Below, one piece after another: positions 1 through 7,424 of a DNA stretch of 29,496 nt. The notes under the pieces were generated by a model. The model was given only the letters and a program-made list of their open reading frames with translations. It was not told where the DNA came from and made no database searches. Location: the NCBI GenBank assembly GCA_046302815.1, contig JBKCHO010000072.1, positions 1 to 29,496 on the forward strand. The letters run 5' to 3'. Numbering within the stretch: the first letter of the stretch is position 1; each line of letters begins with the position of its first letter. The DNA is from JALRAP01 sp046302815 (GTDB lineage: Bacteria > Bacteroidota > Bacteroidia > AKYH767-A > OLB10). The position numbers and the translations under genes were made by a program.

Positions 1-92
1 ACGGCGTCCATCGTTGACATGTCGCCCACCCTAACAATGGCCTGCGCAATAGCGATGCGGTGGGTTTTTATTTTGTGGGTGATGTTGTTCAT
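1..92 (-). CDS. moaC: Probable MoaC (cyclic pyranopterin monophosphate synthase), N-terminal fragment
   Basis: Only the first 30 or so codons are inside the window; the gene runs off the left edge. The start is an ATG at 92, and the peptide begins MNNITHKIKTHRIAIAQAIV and continues with a short GDMST stretch. As I recall them, Bacteroidota MoaC proteins, including MoaC-MoaB fusions, open in a similar way: a short I-T-H-K segment, then a helix rich in A, I and V. MoaC converts the 8,9-dihydro-GTP product of MoaA into cyclic pyranopterin monophosphate. The setting supports the call, because moeA, mobA, moaE and a moeB-like gene lie upstream on the same strand and moaC would otherwise be missing. 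No catalytic residue is visible, so the assignment rests on N-terminal resemblance and context. Confidence 0.55.
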   Translation of the reverse strand, partial: MNNITHKIKTHRIAIAQAIVRVGDMSTMDA

Positions 93-134
93 GATTGGGA
101 TGGGTTATGATTTTTATGATGGGTTATGATAAGG

Positions 135-175
135 GAACGCGAATTAGACGGATTCAGCGGATTTACGCGGATTTG
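135..175. repeat. Dispersed 41-bp intergenic repeat, copy A
   Basis: A 41-bp AT/CGG-rich stretch lies between the 3' end of the formate dehydrogenase gene and the start of the moaC fragment. It aligns without gaps to 7328-7368, with 30 of 41 positions identical; the best-conserved part is its right half, which ends GCGGATTTG. Both copies follow a run of TTATGAT-like units (here about 106-130). This is direct sequence observation. Similar CGGATT-rich intergenic repeats are common in Bacteroidota genomes as I remember them. No function is assigned. Confidence 0.65.
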
Positions 176-209
176 GTTCTGCTTCACCAACTGCTTAATG
201 CTACAGCCT

Positions 210-243
210 CCCTTCGTCCGATAGCTATCGGACAAACTCAGGG
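210..243. repeat. Nested palindromic intergenic element (GTCCGATAGCTATCGGAC core)
   Basis: Positions 216-233 form a perfect 18-bp palindrome, GTCCGATAGCTATCGGAC. It is flanked by CCCTTC on the left and AAACTCAGGG on the right. Read on the minus strand, the flanks give CCCTGAGTTTGTC and GACGAAGGG, which resemble the two halves of a familiar Bacteroidota intergenic repeat (CCTGAGTTTGTCGAAGGG type), with the CGATAGCTATCG palindrome sitting in the middle. It lies just beyond the fdhA stop codon and could fold as a hairpin in the transcript. No T-tract follows it on the minus strand, so a Rho-independent terminator is not supported. Confidence 0.6.
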
Positions 244-251
244 CGACGCTG

Positions 252-2966
252 CTATTTATAAATTCCCTTACTCTTCCGAATACTCACCGCCACAACCTTG
301 TACTCTGGACAAAGGGCTTCACTGTCGGCTACACTGGAGGTAAGGTCGTTCATGTGTATTTCAGGGAAGTGGAATGTGGATGAAACAACTCCGGATTTCA
401 CTTCGTCGGTCAATTTCGCTTTCACATCAATCTTGCCACGAGCTGAACTAATACATACCATATCTCCATCGGCGATGTTGTGTTTTTGCGCATCTGCAGG
501 GTTGATCAACAACACATCTTCAGTAAGAATTTCTACATTGCCAGTTCTGCGTGTCATGGTGCCATTGTTGTAGTGCTCCAATTCTCGATTGGTGGTGAGA
601 ATATAAGGGAACTGCTCGGCATGTGTTTTCAACTCATCGGTTTCTTGCCATGTGGCAGTTTGGAATCGACCTTTACCTAGTTTGAAAGACTCAGTGTGCA
701 GGATTTCTGTGTCGGTGCCGTCGGGTTTCACAGGCCATTGCTTTCCATTTTCACCCAACTCATCCCACTTCACTCCTGCGAAGAATGGAACCACTTTGGA
801 TATTTCTTCTAACACAACTCCAGGATGGTAATCGGGTTGGTTAAAGCCCATGTGTTGCATGATCTCACACATGATTTGTCCATCAGGCTTGGTGCCTTCT
901 AATGGTTCCACTACGGCATTCACTCGCTGAATCCTTCGTTCTCCATTTGTGAAGGTGCCACTCTTTTCAAGGAACGATGATGCAGGGAGCACTACATGGG
1001 CGAGCTTGGCAGTTTCCGACAAGAAAATGTCTTGAACAACCAGCAAGTCGAGCTGCTGGAAAGCACTCACCACATGCTGGGTGTTGGGATCTGTTTGTGC
1101 ATTGTCTTCACCCATCAACCACATGGCTTTCATTTTTCCTGCCAATGAGGCATCATACATTTCGGGAATTTTCAATCCTTTTCTCATAGGTACATCAACA
1201 CCATAAAAAGCCGAATACATTTTGTTGAACTCAGGATCGCAGCTATCGAGGTAACCTGCACCTTGGTGGGGTTGACAACCCATGTCGGCTGCACCTTGTA
1301 CATTGTTTTGTCCGCGTAGTGGATTCACACCCACGCCACGGCGACCGATATTGCCGGTAATCATCGCTAAATCTGCGATGAGCATCACTGTGTAGGTTCC
1401 TTGCGAATGTTCGGTTACGCCTAGTCCGTGGAACGACATCGCATTGGGAGAAGTAGCATAAGCATGCGCCGCTTTGCAAACCAAGTTCTTGTCGACACCA
1501 GTTACTTTTTCCAGCTCGTTGATGTCAAGGTTCAAAATATGCTTCTTAAAATCCTCGTAGCCTTCGGTTCTCGACTGGATGAAATTTTGGTCTTCCAAGC
1601 CATCCATGACAATGTAATACAACATCATGTTCAGCAAAGCCACATTGGTTCCCGGACGAAGTTGCAAATGATAGGTAGCATAACGAGCCAGCTCCGTGCG
1701 ACGGGGATCGATGACAATGGAAGCTTTACCTTTCATGAAGAACTGCTTGATCTTGGCACCAGTTACCGGATGCGCATCAGTTGGATTAGCCCCAATGACC
1801 ATTACGCAATCGGTGTACTTGAGGTCAACGATGGAGTTGGTGGCAGCACCAGTTCCAAAGGTGCGTTGCATGCCGAGAGCGGTTGGTGAATGACAAACAC
1901 GAGCACAACTATCGATATTATTGGTCCCGATGACTGCACGGATGAATTTTTGCATCAGGAAGTTTTCCTCGTTGGTGCAGCGGGCAGATGATATCCCACC
2001 TATGGCATCAGGACCATGATCTTTCTTAATACGGTTCAGCTCGTTGGCAATGTAAGTGTACGCCTCATCCCATGTTGCAGGCACCAGTTCGCCATTTTTA
2101 CGGATGAGTGGTGTTCGTAACCGATCCGGATGGTTGTAAAATGAGAATGCAAAGCGTCCCTTCAAACAAGTATGGCCTTGATTGACGGCGGCATCATATG
2201 GCGCCTGAATGGATTTCACCTTTCCATTGGTGACAGCTACTTCTAGGTTGCAACCGACCCCGCAATATGTACAAACGGTTCGCACCTTTTTGTCTGCAGA
2301 TACCGACTTGGATTCAAACACATCGCTGATAGCGGATGTGGGACAAGCTTGTGCACAGGCACCACAGCTCACGCAGTCGGAATCAAAGAAGTTGTTGTTA
2401 AAGCTCTTGATGATATGTGCATCAAATCCACGACCAGCCATATTCAACACCATCTCACCTTGAACCTCGTCACATGCTCTGACACATCGAGCACAGTTGA
2501 TGCACTTGGAAAAATCGGAAGTCATGTAGGGGTGACTCAAATCTTTTTTTCGATCCAAATGGTTTTTCCCTTCCGGATATCGTACATCTCGAATTCCTAC
2601 TCGTGCGGCAACGGTTTGCAATTCGCAGTTATTATTCACCTCGCAAGTCAGACAGTCCAACGGGTGGTCGGTGAGCACCAACTCCACAATGTTCTTGCGT
2701 AATCTTTTTATGCGATCGCTATCGGTGTAGATGTATGAGTTTTCCATCACTGGTGTGTGGCAGGAGGCTTGAGCCTTGCAAGGACCATCTTTTACCAATG
2801 CAACATCCACAGAACAGACACGGCATGCACCATACGGATCCAAGTTCGGCGCGTCACAAAGCGTTGGAACGAAATCGCGCTCAAAGTACCTTCTTACAAA
2901 CGAAAGGATGGTGTCGCCCGGCTCGAAGGAGTAGGGTTGGTCGTTTATGTAAGCTGTTTTTTTCAT
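252..2966 (-). CDS. fdhA: NAD-linked formate dehydrogenase, catalytic Mo/Fe-S subunit (NuoG-like, Cys-containing)
   Basis: This 904-residue subunit oxidises formate to CO2 at a Mo-bis-MGD centre, or runs the reaction in reverse. Domains in order: a plant-type [2Fe-2S] domain (C37, C48, C51, C63); a NuoG-type His-Cys cluster (H101, C105, C108, C114); two ferredoxin [4Fe-4S] motifs (about C155-C165 and C198-C208); the molybdopterin-oxidoreductase [4Fe-4S] motif (C232, C235, C239, C267); the Mo-bis-MGD body; and a C-terminal MGD-binding domain. In the active-site motif RVCHSPT, C358 occupies the selenocysteine position of E. coli FDH-H and H359 is kept, so this is a Cys enzyme. There is no signal peptide or twin-arginine motif, so it should be cytosolic. 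The flavin subunit gene lies 61 bp upstream, which indicates a heteromeric NAD+-dependent enzyme of the FdsABG type. Confidence 0.93.
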   Translation of the reverse strand: MKKTAYINDQPYSFEPGDTILSFVRRYFERDFVPTLCDAPNLDPYGACRVCSVDVALVKDGPCKAQASCHTPVMENSYIYTDSDRIKRLRKNIVELVLTDHPLDCLTCEVNNNCELQTVAARVGIRDVRYPEGKNHLDRKKDLSHPYMTSDFSKCINCARCVRACDEVQGEMVLNMAGRGFDAHIIKSFNNNFFDSDCVSCGACAQACPTSAISDVFESKSVSADKKVRTVCTYCGVGCNLEVAVTNGKVKSIQAPYDAAVNQGHTCLKGRFAFSFYNHPDRLRTPLIRKNGELVPATWDEAYTYIANELNRIKKDHGPDAIGGISSARCTNEENFLMQKFIRAVIGTNNIDSCARVCHSPTALGMQRTFGTGAATNSIVDLKYTDCVMVIGANPTDAHPVTGAKIKQFFMKGKASIVIDPRRTELARYATYHLQLRPGTNVALLNMMLYYIVMDGLEDQNFIQSRTEGYEDFKKHILNLDINELEKVTGVDKNLVCKAAHAYATSPNAMSFHGLGVTEHSQGTYTVMLIADLAMITGNIGRRGVGVNPLRGQNNVQGAADMGCQPHQGAGYLDSCDPEFNKMYSAFYGVDVPMRKGLKIPEMYDASLAGKMKAMWLMGEDNAQTDPNTQHVVSAFQQLDLLVVQDIFLSETAKLAHVVLPASSFLEKSGTFTNGERRIQRVNAVVEPLEGTKPDGQIMCEIMQHMGFNQPDYHPGVVLEEISKVVPFFAGVKWDELGENGKQWPVKPDGTDTEILHTESFKLGKGRFQTATWQETDELKTHAEQFPYILTTNRELEHYNNGTMTRRTGNVEILTEDVLLINPADAQKHNIADGDMVCISSARGKIDVKAKLTDEVKSGVVSSTFHFPEIHMNDLTSSVADSEALCPEYKVVAVSIRKSKGIYK

Positions 2967-3004
2967 GTAACAGTTTATTTGAATCTATATCTGTAATTAA
3001 TAGC

Positions 3005-3017
3005 GGCGGTAGGCAGT
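3005..3017. repeat. 13-bp GGCGGTAGGCAGT repeat, copy 1
   Basis: The exact 13-mer GGCGGTAGGCAGT occurs here, in the 61-bp spacer between the fdhB-like and fdhA genes, and again at 5524-5536 upstream of fdhD. On the coding strand it reads ACTGCCTACCGCC, about 40 bp before the fdhA start codon. It may be a dispersed intergenic repeat or a shared leader or operator element; two copies cannot distinguish these. Confidence 0.5.
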
Positions 3018-3027
3018 TTTTATCTGA

Positions 3028-4680
3028 TTAATTATCGAAGTATGTCGACAATTCATCTTTAAAGTACACTAATGCATTTTTCACCGGCAAAGGCAATCCG
3101 CCACCTAATGCACATAAGGATCCGGTTTCGAGTGTTTCGAGCAAGTCGTTCATTAAGGTGCGGTCAATTTTGTAATCAGAAGTCCGTGCTTTGTCGATCA
3201 TTTCGTATCCGCGGGTAGAGCCCAAACGGCATGGGAAGCATTTCCCACAGCTTTCATGTGCTGTGAAGCGGAACAAGTGTTCGATGTATGCAATCATCGG
3301 GAAGTCATCGGGGATGCATACGACTGAAGCATGCCCAAGTAGGAATCCTTCTTTGGCAAAGGTATCGAAGTCGACTGTAAGCGAATCAATTTTTGAAACC
3401 GGAACCAATCCGCCAAGCGGGCCACCGATGTGCATGGCTTTTACTTTGTTTTTGAATCCTTGTCCGAGTTCATCAATGACCTTCCGCAAAGGAGTGCCCA
3501 TGTCTACCTCGTAAATACCAGGTCGGTTGAAATATCCATCTAGCGAAATCAATTTCGTACCTGTGGATTTCGTTGTACCGATGGCTGCGTATGCATCGCC
3601 ACCGTGTTGCATGATCCATGGCAGATTGGCCAAGGTCTCCACATTGTTCACAACGGTAGGTCTATTGAATAATCCTTGCTGAGTGGGGTATGGAGGACGC
3701 GTACGAACCTCTGGACGCTGTCCTTCGATGGAAGATAGCAGCGCCGTTTCCTCACCGCAGATGTATGCACCTTGGGCTTTGATGACTTTGAATTCGTAAG
3801 AGAATCCACTTCCGAGGATATTGTTTCCAATCAATCCGGCTTTCCGCAATTCTTCGATCGCATCAGAAATGATATCCACGGATTCAGGGTACTCACCACG
3901 GATGTAAACCACGCCGTGACCAGCACCCACGATGTAGCCGGCAATCATCATGCCCATTAGCAACGCATGTGGTCGCTGCTCCATGATATAACGGTCGGAG
4001 AATGCACCCGGATCGCCCTCATCGGCATTACACACAATGAATTTTGTTTCACCTTTTACATTTCGGCACGAATCCAATTTGAATGCCATGCTGAATCCCG
4101 CACCTCCTCGTCCTCTCAACCCTGATTTTTTAAGTTCCTCAATCAAAGTGGCGGGTTCTTTTTTCAGGCAGTCGCGAAAAATCTGGTAGTAGTCTTGTGT
4201 GGCTGGGTAGCTTGCAGTCAGGATAGGCGTTCCCGAATGCCCCACATGATATTTTTCAACGGATTTATTTTGCTTATCGCAGATGTTCTTCAAGTTGTCT
4301 ATGTCTGCTCCGGAGTAATTTTTTCCATTTACATGGAAGGCGCTGTTCTCGTGACAACGACCTAGGCAGCACATCTCGCCGATTTCGTTTGCGGAATAAT
4401 GGTTGTTCAGTTTCTTGCGAACGCCATCTTGTGTTCCGGCGGTCATACAAGCCGTGCCGTTGCAGACATAGGCTTTCTTACCTTGGTTTTCAGGGCGGAG
4501 GAAATCGTAGAAGGTGATGGCGCCATAAACTGAGGATTTTCCCACCAAGAATTCATCGCGCAAGCGATCCATCTCTTCGTTTGATAGCGTTCCGCTATCA
4601 GCAGCAGCTTTTCCGTATTCCTCAAAGAGGTTTTTTTCTAGACCTTTCCTACCGGAAAGTTCGCTCAGGTTCTTCGACAT
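3028..4680 (-). CDS. fdhB: Formate dehydrogenase flavin/NADH-binding subunit, NuoE-NuoF fusion
   Basis: A 550-residue diaphorase subunit that passes electrons from the catalytic subunit to NAD+ through FMN. The ATG at 4680 (MSKNLSELS) is preferred over an in-frame start at 4761, because the extra 27 residues lie wholly inside the upstream fdhD gene and do not look like the family. Residues 1-135 form a NuoE/FdsG-type thioredoxin-like [2Fe-2S] domain (C73, C78, C105, C109). Residues about 150-470 are NuoF-like, with the FMN/NADH motifs GRGGAGF at 190-196 and GDPGAFSDR at 222-230, plus the ICGEETALL motif near 307-315. The C-terminus carries a [4Fe-4S] site (C478, C481, C484, C523). The gene starts 5 bp after the fdhD stop, so the two are probably co-translated. 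Separate FdsG and FdsB proteins are fused here. Confidence 0.92.
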   Translation of the reverse strand: MSKNLSELSGRKGLEKNLFEEYGKAAADSGTLSNEEMDRLRDEFLVGKSSVYGAITFYDFLRPENQGKKAYVCNGTACMTAGTQDGVRKKLNNHYSANEIGEMCCLGRCHENSAFHVNGKNYSGADIDNLKNICDKQNKSVEKYHVGHSGTPILTASYPATQDYYQIFRDCLKKEPATLIEELKKSGLRGRGGAGFSMAFKLDSCRNVKGETKFIVCNADEGDPGAFSDRYIMEQRPHALLMGMMIAGYIVGAGHGVVYIRGEYPESVDIISDAIEELRKAGLIGNNILGSGFSYEFKVIKAQGAYICGEETALLSSIEGQRPEVRTRPPYPTQQGLFNRPTVVNNVETLANLPWIMQHGGDAYAAIGTTKSTGTKLISLDGYFNRPGIYEVDMGTPLRKVIDELGQGFKNKVKAMHIGGPLGGLVPVSKIDSLTVDFDTFAKEGFLLGHASVVCIPDDFPMIAYIEHLFRFTAHESCGKCFPCRLGSTRGYEMIDKARTSDYKIDRTLMNDLLETLETGSLCALGGGLPLPVKNALVYFKDELSTYFDN

Positions 4681-4685
4681 GGTTA

Positions 4686-5498
4686 TTATTGTGTCAATAT
4701 GGTAGTGTCCATCAGAATGCGTTCCGGATGGGCATAAACGGTAAATCGTTGGTCGCGGCAAAAAGCCACCAAGGTCATGTTGTTTTTTAAGGCATGTTCA
4801 ACCGCCATGGTGGATGGAGCAGAAACAGAGGCAAGAATTGGGATACCTGCCGATGTGGCCTTATTCACGATTTCGTAGCTCAAACGACCGCTGACGGTCA
4901 TGCAAACGGCTTCCGACAATCGGTTGTTCCTTATCAATGCTCCGATAAGCTTATCGACAGCGTTGTGTCTTCCGATATCTTCACGGATTCCAATCATATC
5001 TCCCGAAAGGGAAAACGCAGCCGCAGCATGGGTGCCCCCCGACTGACTGAAGTCGGCTTGTGATTTTCGCATGTCATCGAAGAGTAGTGGTATCTGTGAT
5101 GCAGGAAACACGGATTGGTTTTCGATTTTATGTTGACTTAGTGTATCATCGAAGGAGGTCCTTCCACACAACCCGCACGACGATGCGGAAACGATATTGC
5201 GATTCATGGCAAAATCTTTCAAAAGCAATCCTTGAGGTATCTGAACATCCACGGAAGTGACAAACCCTTTTTCGTTTTTAGAAACGATGTTGATATTTAA
5301 CGGCTGCTTATCGCGATAAACCTCCTCAGTGTACAACAATCCTGCAACCAGATCTTCCTCGAAACCAGGCGTGCGCATGGTCACGGTAAACGCCTCGCCA
5401 TTCACAGAAATGTGCAATGCTTCCTCTACGGCCAACACATCCTCCACCGGTAGAGTAGTGCCCGATTGGAACAGAGTAGCGGATTTGGACGAGGTCAT
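4686..5498 (-). CDS. fdhD: FdhD, formate dehydrogenase sulfurtransferase
   Basis: This 270-residue accessory protein moves sulfur from a cysteine desulfurase to the Mo-bis-MGD cofactor before it enters formate dehydrogenase, which activates the enzyme. The family's catalytic CxxC is present as C108 and C111 in SSCGLCGR. Also typical are the N-terminal ISVNGEAF segment, the TEEV segment near residue 58, and the EDIGRHNAVDKLIG motif in the second half. The length fits the family. The stop codon lies 5 bp before the flavin-subunit start and the formate-tetrahydrofolate ligase gene is next upstream, so this protein most likely serves the adjacent formate dehydrogenase. Confidence 0.94.
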   Translation of the reverse strand: MTSSKSATLFQSGTTLPVEDVLAVEEALHISVNGEAFTVTMRTPGFEEDLVAGLLYTEEVYRDKQPLNINIVSKNEKGFVTSVDVQIPQGLLLKDFAMNRNIVSASSCGLCGRTSFDDTLSQHKIENQSVFPASQIPLLFDDMRKSQADFSQSGGTHAAAAFSLSGDMIGIREDIGRHNAVDKLIGALIRNNRLSEAVCMTVSGRLSYEIVNKATSAGIPILASVSAPSTMAVEHALKNNMTLVAFCRDQRFTVYAHPERILMDTTILTQ

Positions 5499-5523
5499 TG
5501 GTGGGTGGAGAGTAATAGATGGA

Positions 5524-5536
5524 GGCGGTAGGCAGT
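5524..5536. repeat. 13-bp GGCGGTAGGCAGT repeat, copy 2
   Basis: An exact match to 3005-3017. It lies in the spacer between the fhs stop and the fdhD start, about 26 bp upstream of fdhD on the coding strand. Its position before a start codon mirrors copy 1, but a role is not shown. Confidence 0.5.
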
Positions 5537-5556
5537 ATTTTGTAGATTATTTATTT

Positions 5557-5586
5557 GTCAATCGTCAATCGTAAATTGTCAATCGT
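5557..5586. repeat. 7-bp tandem repeat, four GTCAATC-type units
   Basis: Four consecutive 7-bp units, GTCAATC, GTCAATC, GTAAATT and GTCAATC, are followed by a partial GT. The array abuts the fhs stop codon (5586-5588). The third unit differs at two positions. The related string GTCAATCGCAAATC occurs in the moaA-moaD spacer near 26286. Short arrays like this are frequent in Bacteroidota intergenic regions and can change copy number by slippage. Confidence 0.7.
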
Positions 5587-7274
5587 TAGGATAATCCAAT
5601 AATATTCCCCGAATTATCTATATCCATTCCTTCAGATGCGGGAATGGCGGGCAATCCGGGCATGCGCATCATTTCCCCGAGAATTGGAACTACAAATCCG
5701 GCGCCGTGGGCTAGTTCGAATTCACGGACGTTTACCGTGAAGCCTGTTGGTCGGCCGATTTTGTTTTCGTTGTCGGTGAAGGATTTTTGAGTCTTAGCCA
5801 TGCAAACCGGAAGCTGGTCGATGTTGAGCTTGGCAAACTCTTTCAGCTGCGATTTCGCTTTTGGCGAATAAGTCACATCGTCTGCACCATAAATCTCAGT
5901 GGCGATTTTCTTAATCTTGTCTTCAATCGGCAAGCTCCAATCGTACAGGGGTTGGTAGTTGTTCGACCCGCTTTCAATCACATCCACCACGGCTTGTGCA
6001 AGCTCCATCGTGCCGTTACCGCCCATTCCCCAGCCGCGTGATACCACGGCCTTTACTTCAACCTTGGCGCATTCGGCGATAATGAAGTTCACTTCCTCGT
6101 CAGAGTCGGTATAGAAGCTGTTGATGGCTACCACAGGCGTTAGACCGAATTTCTTGCAGTTCTCCATGTGCTTGGCCAGGTTGCCGAACCCTTTTTTAAC
6201 ATAATCCATGTTCGGAGTGTTGTACTCTTCTTTTTTGGCTCCTCCATGGTGACGCAAGTCGCGTACTGTGGCTACCAGCACCATTGCTTTCGGTTTCAGT
6301 CCTGCAACTGGGCATTTGATATCGAGGAATTTCTCTGCACCCAAATCGGCGCCGAAGCCAGCTTCGGTAACCACATAGTTGCACAACGACAACCCCATCT
6401 TCGTTGCCACAATCGAGTTGGTGCCTTGTGCAATATTGGCAAAAGGTCCGCCATGAATAATCGCAGGGTTGCCTTCGAGTGTTTGCACGAGGTTCGGTTT
6501 GATCGCATCGCGAAGCAGTAATGCCATTGCGCCTTGAGCGTTCAAATCGCGGCCGTAAACAGGTTTCTTGTCGAAGGTATATCCAACGAAGATGTTGCCC
6601 AGTCGCTTTTTTAGATCATCAAAGTCTTTCGACCAACAGCTGATGGCCATTACTTCAGATGCAGCGGTGATGTTGAACCCATCTTCTCGAGGAATCCCAT
6701 TGGCGCTTCCGCCGATACCGATGATGATATGGCGCAAGGCACGGTCGTTCATATCCATGACGCGCTTCCACACTATGGTGCGTGGATCAATATTCAAGCT
6801 ACGCGTTTTGCTTTGCAGGTTGTTGTCGATGAGTGCCGAAAGCAAGTTGTTCGCTTTCTCGATGGCAGAGAAATCCCCAGTGAAGTGAAGGTTGATATCC
6901 ACCATAGGCACTACCTGCGAGTAACCACCTCCGGCTGCACCACCCTTGATGCCGAACACAGGTCCGAGTGATGGCTCCCGCAGCACTACCATGGCATTTT
7001 TACCAATCTTGTTGAGTCCGTCAGACAAGCCGATGGAAACGGTGGTCTTTCCTTCGCCAGCAGGAGTTGGACTGATAGCGGATACGAGCACCAGGTTGTT
7101 TTTCGCGACTTTCGATTCGTCAATCAGGGATAGTGGCAACTTCGCTTTATATTTCCCGTACTGCTCTAAATCATCTTCCTTGATATTCAGTTTGCGTGCG
7201 ATTTCAATTACAGGCTGCAGTTTTGCTTGCGTGGCTATTTCTAGATCGGTGAGGTGTGTAGTGGTGGTGGACAT
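5586..7274 (-). CDS. fhs: Formate-tetrahydrofolate ligase
   Basis: A 562-residue enzyme that makes 10-formyl-tetrahydrofolate from formate, ATP and THF, or runs in reverse to yield ATP and formate. Visible features include the P-loop-like PTPAGEGKTT at about 69-78, REPSLGPVFGIKGGAAGGGY at about 99-118, the NIAQGTNSI segment, the EAGFGADLGAEKF motif, and a C-terminus running through RMPGLPAIPAS to IDNSGNIIGLS. The length matches the family (about 555-560). It sits directly upstream of fdhD and the formate dehydrogenase genes on the same strand, tying the C1-folate pool to formate oxidation or CO2 reduction. The 150-bp spacer upstream of it is repeat-rich, so it may be transcribed separately from moaE. 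Confidence 0.96.
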   Translation of the reverse strand: MSTTTTHLTDLEIATQAKLQPVIEIARKLNIKEDDLEQYGKYKAKLPLSLIDESKVAKNNLVLVSAISPTPAGEGKTTVSIGLSDGLNKIGKNAMVVLREPSLGPVFGIKGGAAGGGYSQVVPMVDINLHFTGDFSAIEKANNLLSALIDNNLQSKTRSLNIDPRTIVWKRVMDMNDRALRHIIIGIGGSANGIPREDGFNITAASEVMAISCWSKDFDDLKKRLGNIFVGYTFDKKPVYGRDLNAQGAMALLLRDAIKPNLVQTLEGNPAIIHGGPFANIAQGTNSIVATKMGLSLCNYVVTEAGFGADLGAEKFLDIKCPVAGLKPKAMVLVATVRDLRHHGGAKKEEYNTPNMDYVKKGFGNLAKHMENCKKFGLTPVVAINSFYTDSDEEVNFIIAECAKVEVKAVVSRGWGMGGNGTMELAQAVVDVIESGSNNYQPLYDWSLPIEDKIKKIATEIYGADDVTYSPKAKSQLKEFAKLNIDQLPVCMAKTQKSFTDNENKIGRPTGFTVNVREFELAHGAGFVVPILGEMMRMPGLPAIPASEGMDIDNSGNIIGLS

Positions 7275-7327
7275 TGATTGGATAGGATCTTTATGATTGT
7301 TATGATTGATTATGATTTTATTTAGAA

Positions 7328-7368
7328 GAACACAGATTTAGCTGATAATGCGGATTTGCGCGGATTTG
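7328..7368. repeat. Dispersed 41-bp intergenic repeat, copy B
   Basis: The partner of 135-175, with 30 of 41 positions identical without gaps. It lies in the 150-bp spacer (7275-7424) between the moaE stop and the fhs start. As in copy A, it is preceded by TTATGATT-type units (7290-7316), so the pairing of the two repeat types is itself repeated. The rest of the spacer is AT-rich without a clear hairpin or promoter. Confidence 0.65.
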
Positions 7369-7424
7369 ATTTTCGTTTATTTTTCTATAGTTGCTACTGC
7401 CTCTTGTTAATTTTTACTTGTCAC

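Noticed and set aside
1428..1889. 153-codon plus-strand open frame opposite fdhA
   Set aside because: It lies wholly antisense to conserved formate dehydrogenase codons, has no recognisable domain, and is explained by codon bias of the real gene.
252..2966. Possible selenocysteine-containing formate dehydrogenase
   Set aside because: The active-site position is a normal Cys codon (C358) with no in-frame TGA, so no recoding is needed.
4681..4761. Upstream in-frame start extending the flavin subunit by 27 residues
   Set aside because: The extension overlaps the end of fdhD and does not resemble the NuoE N-terminus; the ATG at 4680 is better.
5557..5586. Short tandem array considered as a CRISPR
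   Set aside because: The units are 7 bp with no spacers and no cas genes are present.
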